From contig NZ_SAUN01000001.1 of NCBI RefSeq assembly GCF_004011505.1, positions 11,435,501-11,499,500 of the forward strand: DNA of 64,000 nt, read 5' to 3'. The notes under the pieces were generated by a model that was not told where the DNA came from, did not search any database, and was given only the letters and a program-made list of their open reading frames with translations. The DNA is from Nonomuraea polychroma (GTDB taxonomy: Bacteria > Actinomycetota > Actinomycetes > Streptosporangiales > Streptosporangiaceae). The stretch's first letter is position 1; each line of letters starts with the position of its first letter. Positions 49,978 through 59,173 of the stretch are shown here, piece after piece. The position numbers and the translations under genes were made by a program.

Positions 49978-52731
49978 GTGAGCACAGAGCTGGGCCAGAG
50001 GCAGGCCAGCGAGGGTAACTGGCGCCTGCGCAATTGGCGTGTCCGCGCACGGCTCGTCGCCCTGATCCTGATTCCGACGGCGGCCGCCGTGCTGCTGGGC
50101 GGCATTCAGGTGCTCACCTCGACGGCCGCGGCCGGCGAATTCGCGCGGACGAACCAGTTCGCCCAGCTGTCGGAGGAACTGGGCGCGCTCACCCACGCCG
50201 TCTCCAGCGAGCGTGCCAGGACCGCCTGGTACATCGCCCGCAACCGGCCCGCGAACGGGCTGTCCGAGGTGCAGGCCCAGATGGCCGACGTGGACACGGC
50301 GGCCAAGGACGTGCGGGGCATCGCCAGGCAGCTGACGAGCGAGGTCACCGGTCGCACCGCCGACCAGCTCGAGCAGTTGCTCAACCGCCTGGACGACCTG
50401 ACGGCCCTGCGCAAGCAGGCGCTCGACGCCAACCTTCTGCCCGGGCCCGCCGTCGAGCTCTACACGAAGGTGATCAACGACCTGCTCTCGGTGCACAACG
50501 AGCTGATCAAGGGGAGCGCCGACGACGAGCTGTTCCGCCAGACCCGCATGCTCGACGCCCTGGCGCGGGCCAAGGAGAGCGTCTCCTACCAGCAGGCGCT
50601 GGTCACGGTCGCGCTGGTCGAGGGGGCGTTCGACCAGGACCAGCTCAAGCGTTTCCTCGGCGAGCAGTCCAAGGAGACCAACGAGCGCCAGGCCTTCGTG
50701 GCCGAGGCCACGGCGGAGGAGCGCCGCTACTTCGACGAGACGGTCAACGGCAACACCGCCGATCGCATGTTGTTCCTGCGTGAGCTGGTGCTGATCAGGG
50801 CCACGGACGGGCTGCCGCTGCGCGGCCTCGACCTGAGCAAGCGCGACGACGCCAAGGAGTGGTACGAGGCGTCCAAGGTCGTCGTCGACTCCATGCGCAA
50901 GGTCGAGGAACGTCAGGCCGGCGGCATCGTGGCCCGGAGCGAGGCGCTCAGCGCGGACGAGCGGCAGCGGGCGTTCGTGACCGCGGGCGCCGTGCTCGCG
51001 CTGATGGTGGCCGTGCTGCTGATCACCACCGGCGTGGCCAGATCGCTCGTGCGGCCGCTGCGCCGGCTGCGCGGCGAGGCCCTGGAGATCGCCGGCAAGC
51101 GGCTGCCCGCCTTCGTCCAGCACCTGCGCGAATCCCGGGACGGCGCGGTCGACGCCGAGGTGCCGCCCATCGGGATCTTCTCCAAGGACGAGGTCGGCGA
51201 GGTCGCCCGGGCCTTCGACGAGGTGCACCGTGAGGCGGTGCGGCTGGCCGGCGACGAGGCGCGGCTGCGCGCCAACGTCAACGCGATGTTCGTCAACCTG
51301 TCCAGGCGCAGCCAGACGCTGGTCGAGCGGCAGCTGACGCTGATCGAGAAGCTGGAGCGCGGCGAGCGCGACGACACCCGGCTCGGCGACCTGTTCAAGC
51401 TCGACCACCTGGCCACCCGCATGCGCCGCAACAGCGAGAACCTGCTCGTCCTGGCCGGGCAGGAGGCCGCGCGCAAGTGGAGCGAGCCGGTCGAGCTGAT
51501 GGACATCGTGCGGGCCGCGCTCGGCGAGGTCGAGAGCTACGATCGGGTCAGCATCCAGGTGCAGTCGGACGTCGCGATCGCCGGGCAGGCCGTCACGGAC
51601 GCGGTGCACCTGCTGGCCGAGCTGATCGAGAACGCGGTCTCGTTCTCGTCGCGGGACACCAAGGTCGTGATCTCCAGCAGCCGTATCGACGGCGGCTCGC
51701 TGATGTTGTCGGTCACCGACAACGGCATCGGCATGAGCCAGGAGGAGCTGACGGAGGCGAACTGGCGGCTGGCCAACCCGCCGGTGGTGGACGTGTCGGT
51801 GTCGCGCCGCATGGGACTGTTCGTGGTCGGCCGGCTGGCGCTGCGGCACAACATCCGGGTCCAGTTGCGCCGGCAGGACATCGGCGGGCTGACCGCCATG
51901 GTGCTCATCCCGCCGACGTTGCTCACCGCCGTGCCAGGCACGATGCCCGCCGCCCAGTCGCCCGCCACCCCGTCGCCCACCGCGCAATCGTTCGGCTCGC
52001 AGTCGTCGGGCTCGCAGTCGTTCGGTTCATTCTCGTCGGAGCCGTTCGCCTCCCAGCCGTTCGCATCTGAGTCGTTCGCTTCCGGGCCGTTCGGGTCGGA
52101 GTCGTTCGCTTCGGGGCCGTTCGGGTCGGAGTCGTTCGCTTCGGGGCCGTTCGCGTCGGAGCCGTTGTCGTCGGGGCGCCAGGCGGACCTGCAGGTGCCG
52201 CGGCAGGGGCAGCCGGCCATGCCGTCCTTCGGGCCAGGGCACCCGTCTTTGGACGTCGCGCCGCCGGCTCCGGAGCCGTCGTCGTGGTTCAGCTCGCCGC
52301 ACGCGCCGTCCGGCTCGGCATCGCTGGAGCCGCCGCCGGAGCTGACCACGCCGCCGGCGACGTACCCGTCGTTCGCCACACCGGCCGCCCCGTCCAGGGA
52401 CGACTTCCTGCCGATCTTCGCGTCTGTGGAGGACAGCAGCTGGTTCACCAAGGCGGCGCCCACCGCCGACCGCCGCGACCCCTCCTGGCCGTCGCCGGTC
52501 GATCAGGGGTGGCAGGCGGCCGGGGCGGCCGCCGAGCCCGCGCAGGGCGGGACCACAAACTCCGGCTTGCCGAAGCGGACGCCGAGAGCGAATCTGGTAC
52601 CGGGCACCGCGAACCCGAAACCGCCGCCCGCTCCCGCTCCATCGCTGTCCCCTGATCGCCTGCGCGACCGGCTGGCCAGCTACCAGCAGGGTGTGCGCAA
52701 GGGTCGCTCAGAGCTCGAGGAGGACTCATGA
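49978..52731 (+). CDS. cvnA: Conservon sensor kinase-like protein CvnA (second conservon)
   Basis: 917 aa with the same layout as the first copy: basic start with RNWRVRARLVALILIPTAAA, TM1, extracytoplasmic helical sensor (about 55-335), TM2 (VLALMVAVLLITTGVA, about 336-354), HAMP, LDHLATRMRRNSENLLVLAG, GHKL ATPase (541-646; ENAVSFS, DNGIGM, RMGLFVVGRLALRHN). The tail is low complexity and holds three identical-type 10-residue repeats ESFASGPFGS. GTG at 49978 has GAGG 8 nt upstream; GTG at 49969 is the alternative. It is coupled to cvnB by an ATGA overlap. Confidence 0.93.
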   Translation: MSTELGQRQASEGNWRLRNWRVRARLVALILIPTAAAVLLGGIQVLTSTAAAGEFARTNQFAQLSEELGALTHAVSSERARTAWYIARNRPANGLSEVQAQMADVDTAAKDVRGIARQLTSEVTGRTADQLEQLLNRLDDLTALRKQALDANLLPGPAVELYTKVINDLLSVHNELIKGSADDELFRQTRMLDALARAKESVSYQQALVTVALVEGAFDQDQLKRFLGEQSKETNERQAFVAEATAEERRYFDETVNGNTADRMLFLRELVLIRATDGLPLRGLDLSKRDDAKEWYEASKVVVDSMRKVEERQAGGIVARSEALSADERQRAFVTAGAVLALMVAVLLITTGVARSLVRPLRRLRGEALEIAGKRLPAFVQHLRESRDGAVDAEVPPIGIFSKDEVGEVARAFDEVHREAVRLAGDEARLRANVNAMFVNLSRRSQTLVERQLTLIEKLERGERDDTRLGDLFKLDHLATRMRRNSENLLVLAGQEAARKWSEPVELMDIVRAALGEVESYDRVSIQVQSDVAIAGQAVTDAVHLLAELIENAVSFSSRDTKVVISSSRIDGGSLMLSVTDNGIGMSQEELTEANWRLANPPVVDVSVSRRMGLFVVGRLALRHNIRVQLRRQDIGGLTAMVLIPPTLLTAVPGTMPAAQSPATPSPTAQSFGSQSSGSQSFGSFSSEPFASQPFASESFASGPFGSESFASGPFGSESFASGPFASEPLSSGRQADLQVPRQGQPAMPSFGPGHPSLDVAPPAPEPSSWFSSPHAPSGSASLEPPPELTTPPATYPSFATPAAPSRDDFLPIFASVEDSSWFTKAAPTADRRDPSWPSPVDQGWQAAGAAAEPAQGGTTNSGLPKRTPRANLVPGTANPKPPPAPAPSLSPDRLRDRLASYQQGVRKGRSELEEDS
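52069..52158. repeat. Three 30-bp tandem repeats inside the second cvnA
   Basis: Units at 52069-52098, 52099-52128 and 52129-52158 (beginning GAGTCGTTCGCTTC) encode ESFASGPF(G/A)S. They differ at one or two bases each. Degenerate copies flank them. Confidence 0.88.
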
Positions 52732-53150
52732 AGGAGCTGAGCCAAGCCGCCAGGGACATGAACTGGCTGGTCACCAGCTTCGTCGACGAGGTCCCTGGCG
52801 TCGCTCACGCTGTGGTCGTCTCCGCGGACGGCCTGCCCATGGCGTTCTCCCGAGGCTTCCCCAAGGATCGGGCCGACCAGCTGGCCGCCATCGCGGCCGG
52901 GCTCGTCAGCCTCACTCAGGGCTCTGCGCGGGTCTTCGAGGGCGGGAGCGTCACCCAGACGCTCGTCGAGATGGACCGCGGGTTGCTGCTGGTGATGTCG
53001 ATCAGTGACGGATCCTCCTTGGCGGTGCTGGCCGCGCCCGACTGCGACATGGGGCTGGTGGCGTACCAGATGACGATCCTGGTCGAACGCGCAGGACAGG
53101 TGCTGACGCCGGCTGTGCGGGCGGAGTTGTCTACTGGGCGCTCGTGGTGA
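52728..53150 (+). CDS. cvnB: Roadblock/LC7 domain protein CvnB (second conservon)
   Basis: 140 aa, the same fold as the first copy: FVDEVPGVAHAVVVSADGLPMA, LAAIAAGLVSLTQGSARVFEGG, LLLVMSISDGSSLAVLAA, GLVAYQMTILVERAG. It overlaps the cvnA stop by four bases. It is expected to act on the CvnD GTPase of its own conservon, but the near identity to the other copy leaves room for cross-talk. Confidence 0.93.
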   Translation: MKELSQAARDMNWLVTSFVDEVPGVAHAVVVSADGLPMAFSRGFPKDRADQLAAIAAGLVSLTQGSARVFEGGSVTQTLVEMDRGLLLVMSISDGSSLAVLAAPDCDMGLVAYQMTILVERAGQVLTPAVRAELSTGRSW

Positions 53151-53159
53151 GGAGCAGAC

Positions 53160-53528
53160 GTGGGATCGTGGCATAACGGTGAGCCGGAGGCCGAGCGCAG
53201 CTCGCTGGTCCGGATGTACGCCGTCACGGGCGGCAGGACCGCTCCGCGTAGCGACCTCGCCATGGAGGCACTGGTATCGTCGGCCACCTCGGCGCAGCTC
53301 GGCCCAACCTACGCCCGCGAATACCGTGCGATCAGCGAGCTGTGCCGTCAGGTCAGGTCCGTGGCGGAGATCTCCGCGCTGCTGAGCGTCCCGCTCGGCG
53401 TGGCGCGGGTGCTGGTCGCCGACATGGAGGCGGACGGGCTGGTCAGGGTGTACCAGCCGCAGTTGGAGGCAGGCCTTCCGGACAGGGGCCTGCTCGAAAG
53501 GGTTTTGAGTGGACTTCGCAGGCTCTAG
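53160..53528 (+). CDS. cvnC: DUF742 family protein CvnC (second conservon)
   Basis: 122 aa: LVRMYAVTGGRTAP then LCRQVRSVAEISALLSVPLGVARVLVADMEADGLVRVYQP, the winged-helix-like DUF742 pattern. GTG at 53160 has GAGGAG 5 nt upstream. It overlaps cvnD by 20 bp, the same as in the first conservon. Confidence 0.92.
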   Translation: MGSWHNGEPEAERSSLVRMYAVTGGRTAPRSDLAMEALVSSATSAQLGPTYAREYRAISELCRQVRSVAEISALLSVPLGVARVLVADMEADGLVRVYQPQLEAGLPDRGLLERVLSGLRRL

Positions 53529-54075
53529 CCGGCTCACCTCCACGAAGATCGTCGTGGCGGGCGGGTTCGGTGTGGGGAAGACCACGTTCGTGGGCTCGGT
53601 CTCCGAGATCATGCCGCTGACCACCGAAGCGGTGATGACCGAGGCCTCCCAGGGCATCGACGACCTCGATCACACGCCGGGCAAGACCACCACCACCGTG
53701 GCGATGGACTTCGGCAGGCTCACGCTCGACAGCGATCTGATTCTTTACCTGTTCGGCACGCCCGGGCAGCACCGGTTCTGGTTCATGTGGGACGACCTCG
53801 TCCGCGGGGCCATCGGAGCCGTGGTGCTCGTGGACTCGCTGCGGCTGGCCGACAGCTTCCCCGCCGTCGACTACTTCGAGGAGTCGGGGATGCCGTTCCT
53901 GGTCGGGCTGAACGGCTGGAACGGCGAGTTCCCGCACGTCGAGAGCGAGGTGCGGGAGGCGCTCACGCTATCGGGCCACGTGCCGATCATCCGCACGGAC
54001 GCCAGGGACCGCCAGGCGGTCAAGAGCACGCTCATCACGCTCGTGGAGCACGCACTCGCGGTGCGCGCTCACTGA
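53509..54075 (+). CDS. cvnD: Small Ras-like GTPase CvnD (second conservon)
   Basis: 188 aa. P-loop AGGFGVGKTT, LFGTPGQHRFWFMWDD and the base-specificity region GLNGWNGEF, where even the Asp found in the first copy's NGWD is Asn. This may change nucleotide specificity or lower affinity. It overlaps the convergent SIS gene by 7 bp. Confidence 0.93.
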   Translation: MDFAGSSRLTSTKIVVAGGFGVGKTTFVGSVSEIMPLTTEAVMTEASQGIDDLDHTPGKTTTTVAMDFGRLTLDSDLILYLFGTPGQHRFWFMWDDLVRGAIGAVVLVDSLRLADSFPAVDYFEESGMPFLVGLNGWNGEFPHVESEVREALTLSGHVPIIRTDARDRQAVKSTLITLVEHALAVRAH

Positions 54076-55025
54076 GCCCACCAGTACGCGGCCACCAGCT
54101 CGGCCACCAGCGTCTCGGTCAGCAGGGCCACGTCCGGGTCGTCGTCGTGCAGGTAGCGGACGGCAGCCGCGGCGTCCGGCACCTCGGCGCCCACGGTGAT
54201 CACGGTGGACCCGCGCTCGCGTACCCAGTCCATGGCCTGGGCGTCGTAGCGGGAGCCGGGGAAGAGCAGGGCGCGGTAGTCGAGGGTTTTGGTGAGGTAC
54301 ACGTCCACGTGCGCCCAGTCGCCCGTCTCGCAGGCGTCGGCGGGGCGGCGCGGGCCCTCCCTGAACATCAACGCCGACTGCTCGGCCGACGACAGACGCT
54401 CGGCCGGGGCGATCGTGTAGACCCCGTGCGGGCCGTCAAGCAGCTCCATGGTCAGGGGCAGCCACTCGTCCCGGCGATCCAGGAGGTCCGCCGTGGCCTC
54501 CGCGGTCTTCTTGATCAGGGCGGGCACGTCGCTGTCCGCTCCGGTGAGCTTCGCCTCCAGGGCCAGGAGCAGTGCCAGGGTGTGCTGGAACGTGCGGCAG
54601 GCCACGCCGCCGCGTTCCTCGCCCGCCCGCATCGGGATCACCAGGTCGGCTCGCTCGGCCAGGGGCGAGGCGGGCGCGTTCGTGAGGGCCGCCACGAACG
54701 CCGGGCCCCGCGCGTAGCGGTCGGTCGCGTCCAGGGTCTCCCTGCTGCCACCCGTCGCCGAGATCGGGATGACCAGGGTGTCCTTAGAGGCCGGGTACGT
54801 AGCCGCGGCGGAGGCGTAGTCGGCGTACGCGTCGACGCCGGAGGCACGCAGGCGCAGGGCCGCCACCCCCGCCGCGTAGCGGGAGCTGCCCATGCCCAGG
54901 AACAGCACCCGTGCCGCGTGCTCCGGGAGCTTCTCGAAGGGGTCTTCGCCGGTGAGGGCGTCGGCCAAGGCCGCCAGGGAATCCGGCTTGGACTCCAGGT
55001 CGGAGAGGTAGAGCTCAGAATTCAC
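54069..55025 (-). CDS. SIS domain aminosugar isomerase/deaminase-like protein
   Basis: 318 aa with two SIS (sugar isomerase) domains: FLGMGSSRYAAGVAALRL and SATGGSRETLDATDRY in the first, HGVYTIAPAERLSSAEQSALMFREG and MDWVRERGSTVITVG in the second, as in the isomerase half of GlmS. It has no N-terminal glutaminase domain, so it could act as a deaminase/isomerase on aminosugar phosphates. GTG at 55025 overlaps the kinase stop (GTGA), so the two are coupled. Confidence 0.85.
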   Translation of the reverse strand: MNSELYLSDLESKPDSLAALADALTGEDPFEKLPEHAARVLFLGMGSSRYAAGVAALRLRASGVDAYADYASAAATYPASKDTLVIPISATGGSRETLDATDRYARGPAFVAALTNAPASPLAERADLVIPMRAGEERGGVACRTFQHTLALLLALEAKLTGADSDVPALIKKTAEATADLLDRRDEWLPLTMELLDGPHGVYTIAPAERLSSAEQSALMFREGPRRPADACETGDWAHVDVYLTKTLDYRALLFPGSRYDAQAMDWVRERGSTVITVGAEVPDAAAAVRYLHDDDPDVALLTETLVAELVAAYWWAQ

Positions 55026-56281
55026 GCGATGTTCTCCTCGGGGTTCTGCTCCGGGTACCAGGTGCGCAGGACGCCCATGGGGGCGTAGCGCCAGCGGGGC
55101 AGGTGGCGGGCGGCGTAGATCAGCTCGCGGCACTCCTGCTCCACCTCGAAGGGGCGGATCAGGGTCTCGTCCAGCAGGTCTGGGCGGTTTCTCGCGGTCA
55201 GGCGGGCCTTGTAGGCGGTCACCATGATGGCGCGAGCCTCGGCTGCCCAGGCGGCCGCGGCTTCGGGCGGGGTGCCCCTTCTCTTGATCGCCACCTGGGC
55301 GGCGTGTTCCAGGCTGGTCGTGAGCTGGGCCACGTCCCTGGCGGGGGGCTGGTGCGGGTCCGCGTCCGTGACGGTGGGGTTGCCGTCGAAGTCTATGACC
55401 GCGTAGCCGTCTCGCCATCTGAGTATCTGGCCCACGTGGAGGTCGCCGTGGATCCTGACGCGTGGGGTGGTGATGGGTCGCCGGCTCAGGGCTGCTAGAT
55501 CGCGTCTCAGGTCCTGGGCTCTGGCGGCCAGCCAGCGGCCGTCCTCGCCATCGGTGACCTCCAGCGCCTCGGCCAACGCCCCCTCCGCCCTGGCCGCGGC
55601 CGACGTGGCGCCGGGCTCCGCCGCACGGGTGCTCGCCGTACCGGCGCCGGGTCGGCCGGCGCCGGTGGGCGTGTCGGTGCTGGTGAGGAGGGCCGGGGTG
55701 GGCCCGTTCTCGGGAAGGGGCGCGGCGGTCGGCGGCGGGAGGGTGGCGAGGGCGAGGTGGAGGTCGGCGGTGAGGCGGCCGAGGTCGGCGGCGAACGCGG
55801 TGGTGCCTGCTTGGGCCTCGTCCACGCACCACTCCCAGCCGTCTCTGGCCCCGGGAAGATACCCGGTCACCAGAGCCAGGAGGCAGTCGCGTCCGTCCAC
55901 CGGGCCGGTCAGCGCCGCGTACGGAGGCGCGGTGTCGTTGAAGCCGGCCTCAACGAGGTGGGCGAGGATGTCAGGGGCGGGATGCGGGAGCGGCACCGGC
56001 GGCGTCATCCACTTGACGACCACCTTCTCGTCCACCACGACCGAGTAGTTCGTCTGGTCCACGTGGGCCCCGAAGTCACGCTCAGCGGGGGCCCCAGTGT
56101 GGAGATCCCTCCGGTCGTACGAGAGGGTGGGCAGCGGAAGGAAGCGGCGCACCGCGAACGGCGGTGGCGCGTCTCCCTCCAACACCGCCAGAAGGGCGGC
56201 CGTGAACCCGCGCTCGCGGGCGGTAAGGGGTTTCTCACCGAGAGAGATCAATCTCGGGGCTATTGAATGCCAATTCAACAC
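55022..56281 (-). CDS. Maltokinase/glucosamine-kinase-like phosphotransferase
   Basis: About 419 aa, aminoglycoside-phosphotransferase fold with the N-terminal cap of maltokinases. Seen: YSVVVDEKVVVKWM (ATP-binding Lys), LLALVTGYLPGARDGWEWC, catalytic HGDLHVGQILRW and metal-binding YAVIDFDGNPT. Coupling to a SIS protein fits an actinobacterial glucosamine kinase instead of a trehalose-pathway maltokinase. The start is uncertain: GTG at 56281 is preferred (GGAAG 10 nt upstream), TTG at 56305 is possible. Its 5' end faces the potD promoter region. Confidence 0.8.
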   Translation of the reverse strand: MLNWHSIAPRLISLGEKPLTARERGFTAALLAVLEGDAPPPFAVRRFLPLPTLSYDRRDLHTGAPAERDFGAHVDQTNYSVVVDEKVVVKWMTPPVPLPHPAPDILAHLVEAGFNDTAPPYAALTGPVDGRDCLLALVTGYLPGARDGWEWCVDEAQAGTTAFAADLGRLTADLHLALATLPPPTAAPLPENGPTPALLTSTDTPTGAGRPGAGTASTRAAEPGATSAAARAEGALAEALEVTDGEDGRWLAARAQDLRRDLAALSRRPITTPRVRIHGDLHVGQILRWRDGYAVIDFDGNPTVTDADPHQPPARDVAQLTTSLEHAAQVAIKRRGTPPEAAAAWAAEARAIMVTAYKARLTARNRPDLLDETLIRPFEVEQECRELIYAARHLPRWRYAPMGVLRTWYPEQNPEENIA

Positions 56282-56422
56282 GGATAGCAAACTTCCTGGT
56301 CGCAATATGGGGAAAAGTCTTGCTCATGTTGATATCTGCTGCAACACTCCTGGTCTGGTCTGCTGTGTCCGGTAAGGTCGCGCGACCCCTTGTACAACGC
56401 ACATCCAGAAGGAGTAGCGGCC

Positions 56423-57538
56423 GTGTCCCGTATCCGGTTCACCCGTCGTCTTCCGGCCGCCGTGGCGGCGGCCGGCCTCGCGCTCGCCGTCGCGGCGTGC
56501 GGCGGTGAGTCGTCGACCAGCCCAGAAGGCACGACCGTGGCCAAGGCCGAACTCAAGGCCAACGCGGACCTGACGCAGCAATCGCTCCAGATCACGGTTT
56601 GGGAGGGCTACACGCCCAAGGAGCTTCCCGAGAAGGCCAAGGAGAAGCTCAAGGTCAAGGACGTGAAGATCGGTTTCCACGACACCAACGAGACGGCGAT
56701 GGCCAAGCTCACCTCCTCCGGTGACAGCGGCATCGACGTGGCGTTCGTGTCCGGCCAGTACGCCCAGGCGCTCAACGAGCAGGGCCTGCTGGAGCCGATC
56801 CATCCGGAGCTGATCCCCAACCTGGCCAACCTCTACCCCGAGGCCACCCAGCTCGCCTATGACAAGGGCAACAAGTACTCCGTGCCCTACACCTGGGGCA
56901 CCACCGGCATCTGCTACCGCTCGGACCTGGTGAAGACGCCGCCGACGAGCTGGAACGACATTCTGAAGCCGCCGGCCTGGGCCGACAAGAAGGTCACCAT
57001 GATGACCACCGAGCGCTGGCTGGCCCTGCCCGCGCTCAAGGCGCTCGGCTACTCGGTCAACTCCGACAATGACCAGGAGATCGCCAAGGCCAAGGAGCTG
57101 CTGCTCGCGGCCAAACCCCACCTCCTCACCTACGACGACACCACGTTCGGCGACAAGCTGAAGTCCGGCGAGGCCCTCATGGTCGAGGCGTGGGACGGCT
57201 GGTGCCCGACGTCGGAGAAGAACATCAAGTTCGTGTTGCCGAAGGAGGGCAGCGACCTCTGGGTGGACACCATGGTGATCATGAAGACCTCCAAGAACAA
57301 GGAGGCCGCGCACGCCCTGATCAACTACATCCTCGACCCCGAGATCCACAGCTGGGCCGCCGAGAACATCAACTACAAGGTCCCCAACAAGGCCGCCATG
57401 GAGCGGGTGCAGGTCCCCGAGGGTTCGCTGCTCGGCATCAAGCCCGCGGAACTGCTCAACGGTGAGGTGATCGTCGACCTGGGCCCGTCGTCGACCAAGT
57501 ACACCCGTCTGTCGAGCGAAGTCGCGACACAGTCGTAG
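56423..57538 (+). CDS. potD: Polyamine ABC transporter substrate-binding lipoprotein (PotD-like)
   Basis: 371 aa. Lipoprotein signal with lipobox VAAC (Cys26). The mature part shows the spermidine/putrescine-binding family pattern: LQITVWEGYTPKELPEK, FVSGQYAQALNEQGLLEP, YSVPYTWGTTGICYRSDLV, LMVEAWDGWC and NYKVPNKAAM. GTG at 56423 has AAGGAG 8 nt upstream. It heads a potD-potB-potC-potA operon. The ligand (putrescine, spermidine or a related cation) is inferred from family and context. Confidence 0.9.
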   Translation: MSRIRFTRRLPAAVAAAGLALAVAACGGESSTSPEGTTVAKAELKANADLTQQSLQITVWEGYTPKELPEKAKEKLKVKDVKIGFHDTNETAMAKLTSSGDSGIDVAFVSGQYAQALNEQGLLEPIHPELIPNLANLYPEATQLAYDKGNKYSVPYTWGTTGICYRSDLVKTPPTSWNDILKPPAWADKKVTMMTTERWLALPALKALGYSVNSDNDQEIAKAKELLLAAKPHLLTYDDTTFGDKLKSGEALMVEAWDGWCPTSEKNIKFVLPKEGSDLWVDTMVIMKTSKNKEAAHALINYILDPEIHSWAAENINYKVPNKAAMERVQVPEGSLLGIKPAELLNGEVIVDLGPSSTKYTRLSSEVATQS

Positions 57539-57543
57539 TCGCG

Positions 57544-58398
57544 GTGAAGTCTGAGACACAGACCCGGCCGGCGCCCCGTTCCCGGGGACGTCGGCTGGGT
57601 GCGTTCGTTTTCCTCTCGCCCGGGCTGGCGTACCTCGTCGTGCTGCTGCTGGTGCCGCTGGCACTGGTGCTGAGCTACACGGTGTTCCAGCGCGGGCGCT
57701 TCGGCGGCGTGGTGTACGAGTTCACCACCGAGAACTTCGCCCGTCTGCTGGACCCGCTCTACCTGGGCGTGCTCGGCGACTCCCTGCAGATCGCGGCCCT
57801 GACGACGCTGATCGCCCTGCTGCTCGGCTATCCGACGGCCTACGTGATCGCCCAGCTGCCGTCCAGGTGGAAGACGGCCGCGTTGGTCGCCATCGTGCTG
57901 CCGTTCTGGACGAACTTCATCATCCGGGTCTACGCCTGGATCATCCTGCTCAGCGGGCCCGGCCTGGTGAACTCGGTGCTCGGCACGCAGCTGGAGCTGC
58001 TCTACAAGCAGGGCACGATCGTGGTCGGCCTGCTCTACTCGTATCTGCCGCTGATGGTGCTGCCGCTGTACGCGGCCATCGAGAAGCTCGACCCGCAGCT
58101 GCGCGAGGCGTCGGCCAACCTCGGCGCCTCCGGGTTCACGACGTTCCGCAAGGTGACGCTGCCGCTCACGGTGCCGGGCGTGCTGACCGGTTGCATGTTC
58201 GTGTTCGTGCCGAGCTTCGGGAACTTCGTCATTCCCGAGATACTCGGCGGCAGCAAGACGCTGATGGTCGGCAACGTCGTCCGCAACGAGTTCCTGAAGG
58301 CGCGCGACTGGCCGTTCGCCTCGACGGTGACGCTGGCGCTCATCGCGGTGCTGGTCGTGCTGCTGCTCGCACAGGCATGGGCGGCCCGCCGTGCGTAG
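57544..58398 (+). CDS. potB: Polyamine ABC transporter permease (PotB-like)
   Basis: 284 aa with six helices: GAFVFLSPGLAYLVVLLLVPLALVLSYTVF region first, SLQIAALTTLIALLLGYPTAYVIA, AALVAIVLPFWTNFIIRVYAWIILL, and the EAA loop EASANLGASGFTTFRKVTLPLTVPG. It is the first permease half. GTG at 57544 lies 5 nt after the potD stop with no clear Shine-Dalgarno, so translation is probably coupled. It overlaps potC by 8 bp. Confidence 0.92.
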   Translation: MKSETQTRPAPRSRGRRLGAFVFLSPGLAYLVVLLLVPLALVLSYTVFQRGRFGGVVYEFTTENFARLLDPLYLGVLGDSLQIAALTTLIALLLGYPTAYVIAQLPSRWKTAALVAIVLPFWTNFIIRVYAWIILLSGPGLVNSVLGTQLELLYKQGTIVVGLLYSYLPLMVLPLYAAIEKLDPQLREASANLGASGFTTFRKVTLPLTVPGVLTGCMFVFVPSFGNFVIPEILGGSKTLMVGNVVRNEFLKARDWPFASTVTLALIAVLVVLLLAQAWAARRA

Positions 58399-59173
58399 GT
58401 CCAAGGTCTTGTACGTCCCGTTCTGGGCCACGTACGTCTTCCTCTACCTGCCGATCGTCGTGCTGGTGGTCATGTCGTTCAACGCCGGCAGGTCCGCCTA
58501 CACCTACGAGGGGTTCAGCCTCAAGTGGTACGGCGAGCTGGCCGCCGACGAGCGGATCAGGACCGGTGTGGTCAACACGCTCGTCGTGGCCGCCGGCTCG
58601 ACGGTGATCGCGACCGTGCTCGGCACGCTGCTGGCCGTCGGCCTGCTCCGGTACACCCGGTCGAAGGCCCTGGACGCGCTGGCGATGATGCCGGCCGTGC
58701 TGCCCGACCTGGTGCTGGCGATCGGGCTGATGCTCTTCTACGGCCTGATCGACATGACGCTCGGCCTGCACTCGGTGATGCTCTCGCACGCGCTGTTCTC
58801 GATGGCGTTCGTCGCGGCGGTGGTGCGCACCAGGCTCGCGGGCGCCGACTCCTCTCTGGAGGAGGCCTCGCGCGACCTCGGGGCCGGGCCGGTGGTCACG
58901 TTCTTGAAGATCACGCTGCCGCAGCTGACGCCCGGCATCGTCGCGGGCGCGCTGCTGGCGTTCACGCTGTCGGTGGACGAGTTCGTGATCGCCTTCTTCA
59001 CGATCGGGAACGACGAGCCGACGCTGCCGATCGTGATCTATTCAATGATCCGTTTCGGGGTGACCCCGAAGATCAACGCGCTGGCCGCGATCCTGCTCCT
59101 GCTGAGCTTCACGGCGGTGATCGCCGGGCAGCGGCTGACCAAGATCGGGGAGAAGTCACGTGCTCAAGATTGA
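58391..59173 (+). CDS. potC: Polyamine ABC transporter permease (PotC-like)
   Basis: 260 aa with six helices and the EAA loop EASRDLGAGPVVTFLKITLPQLTPG. The start region WATYVFLYLPIVVLVVMSFN and LALMMP-like MMPAVLPDLVLAIGLMLFY are typical of PotC. It pairs with PotB to form the channel. It overlaps potA by 14 bp. Confidence 0.92.
   Translation: MRRSKVLYVPFWATYVFLYLPIVVLVVMSFNAGRSAYTYEGFSLKWYGELAADERIRTGVVNTLVVAAGSTVIATVLGTLLAVGLLRYTRSKALDALAMMPAVLPDLVLAIGLMLFYGLIDMTLGLHSVMLSHALFSMAFVAAVVRTRLAGADSSLEEASRDLGAGPVVTFLKITLPQLTPGIVAGALLAFTLSVDEFVIAFFTIGNDEPTLPIVIYSMIRFGVTPKINALAAILLLLSFTAVIAGQRLTKIGEKSRAQD

Noticed and set aside
49945..51987. A 680-codon open frame antisense to the second cvnA
   Set aside because: The same shadow pattern; the plus-strand frame has kinase motifs and a proper start.
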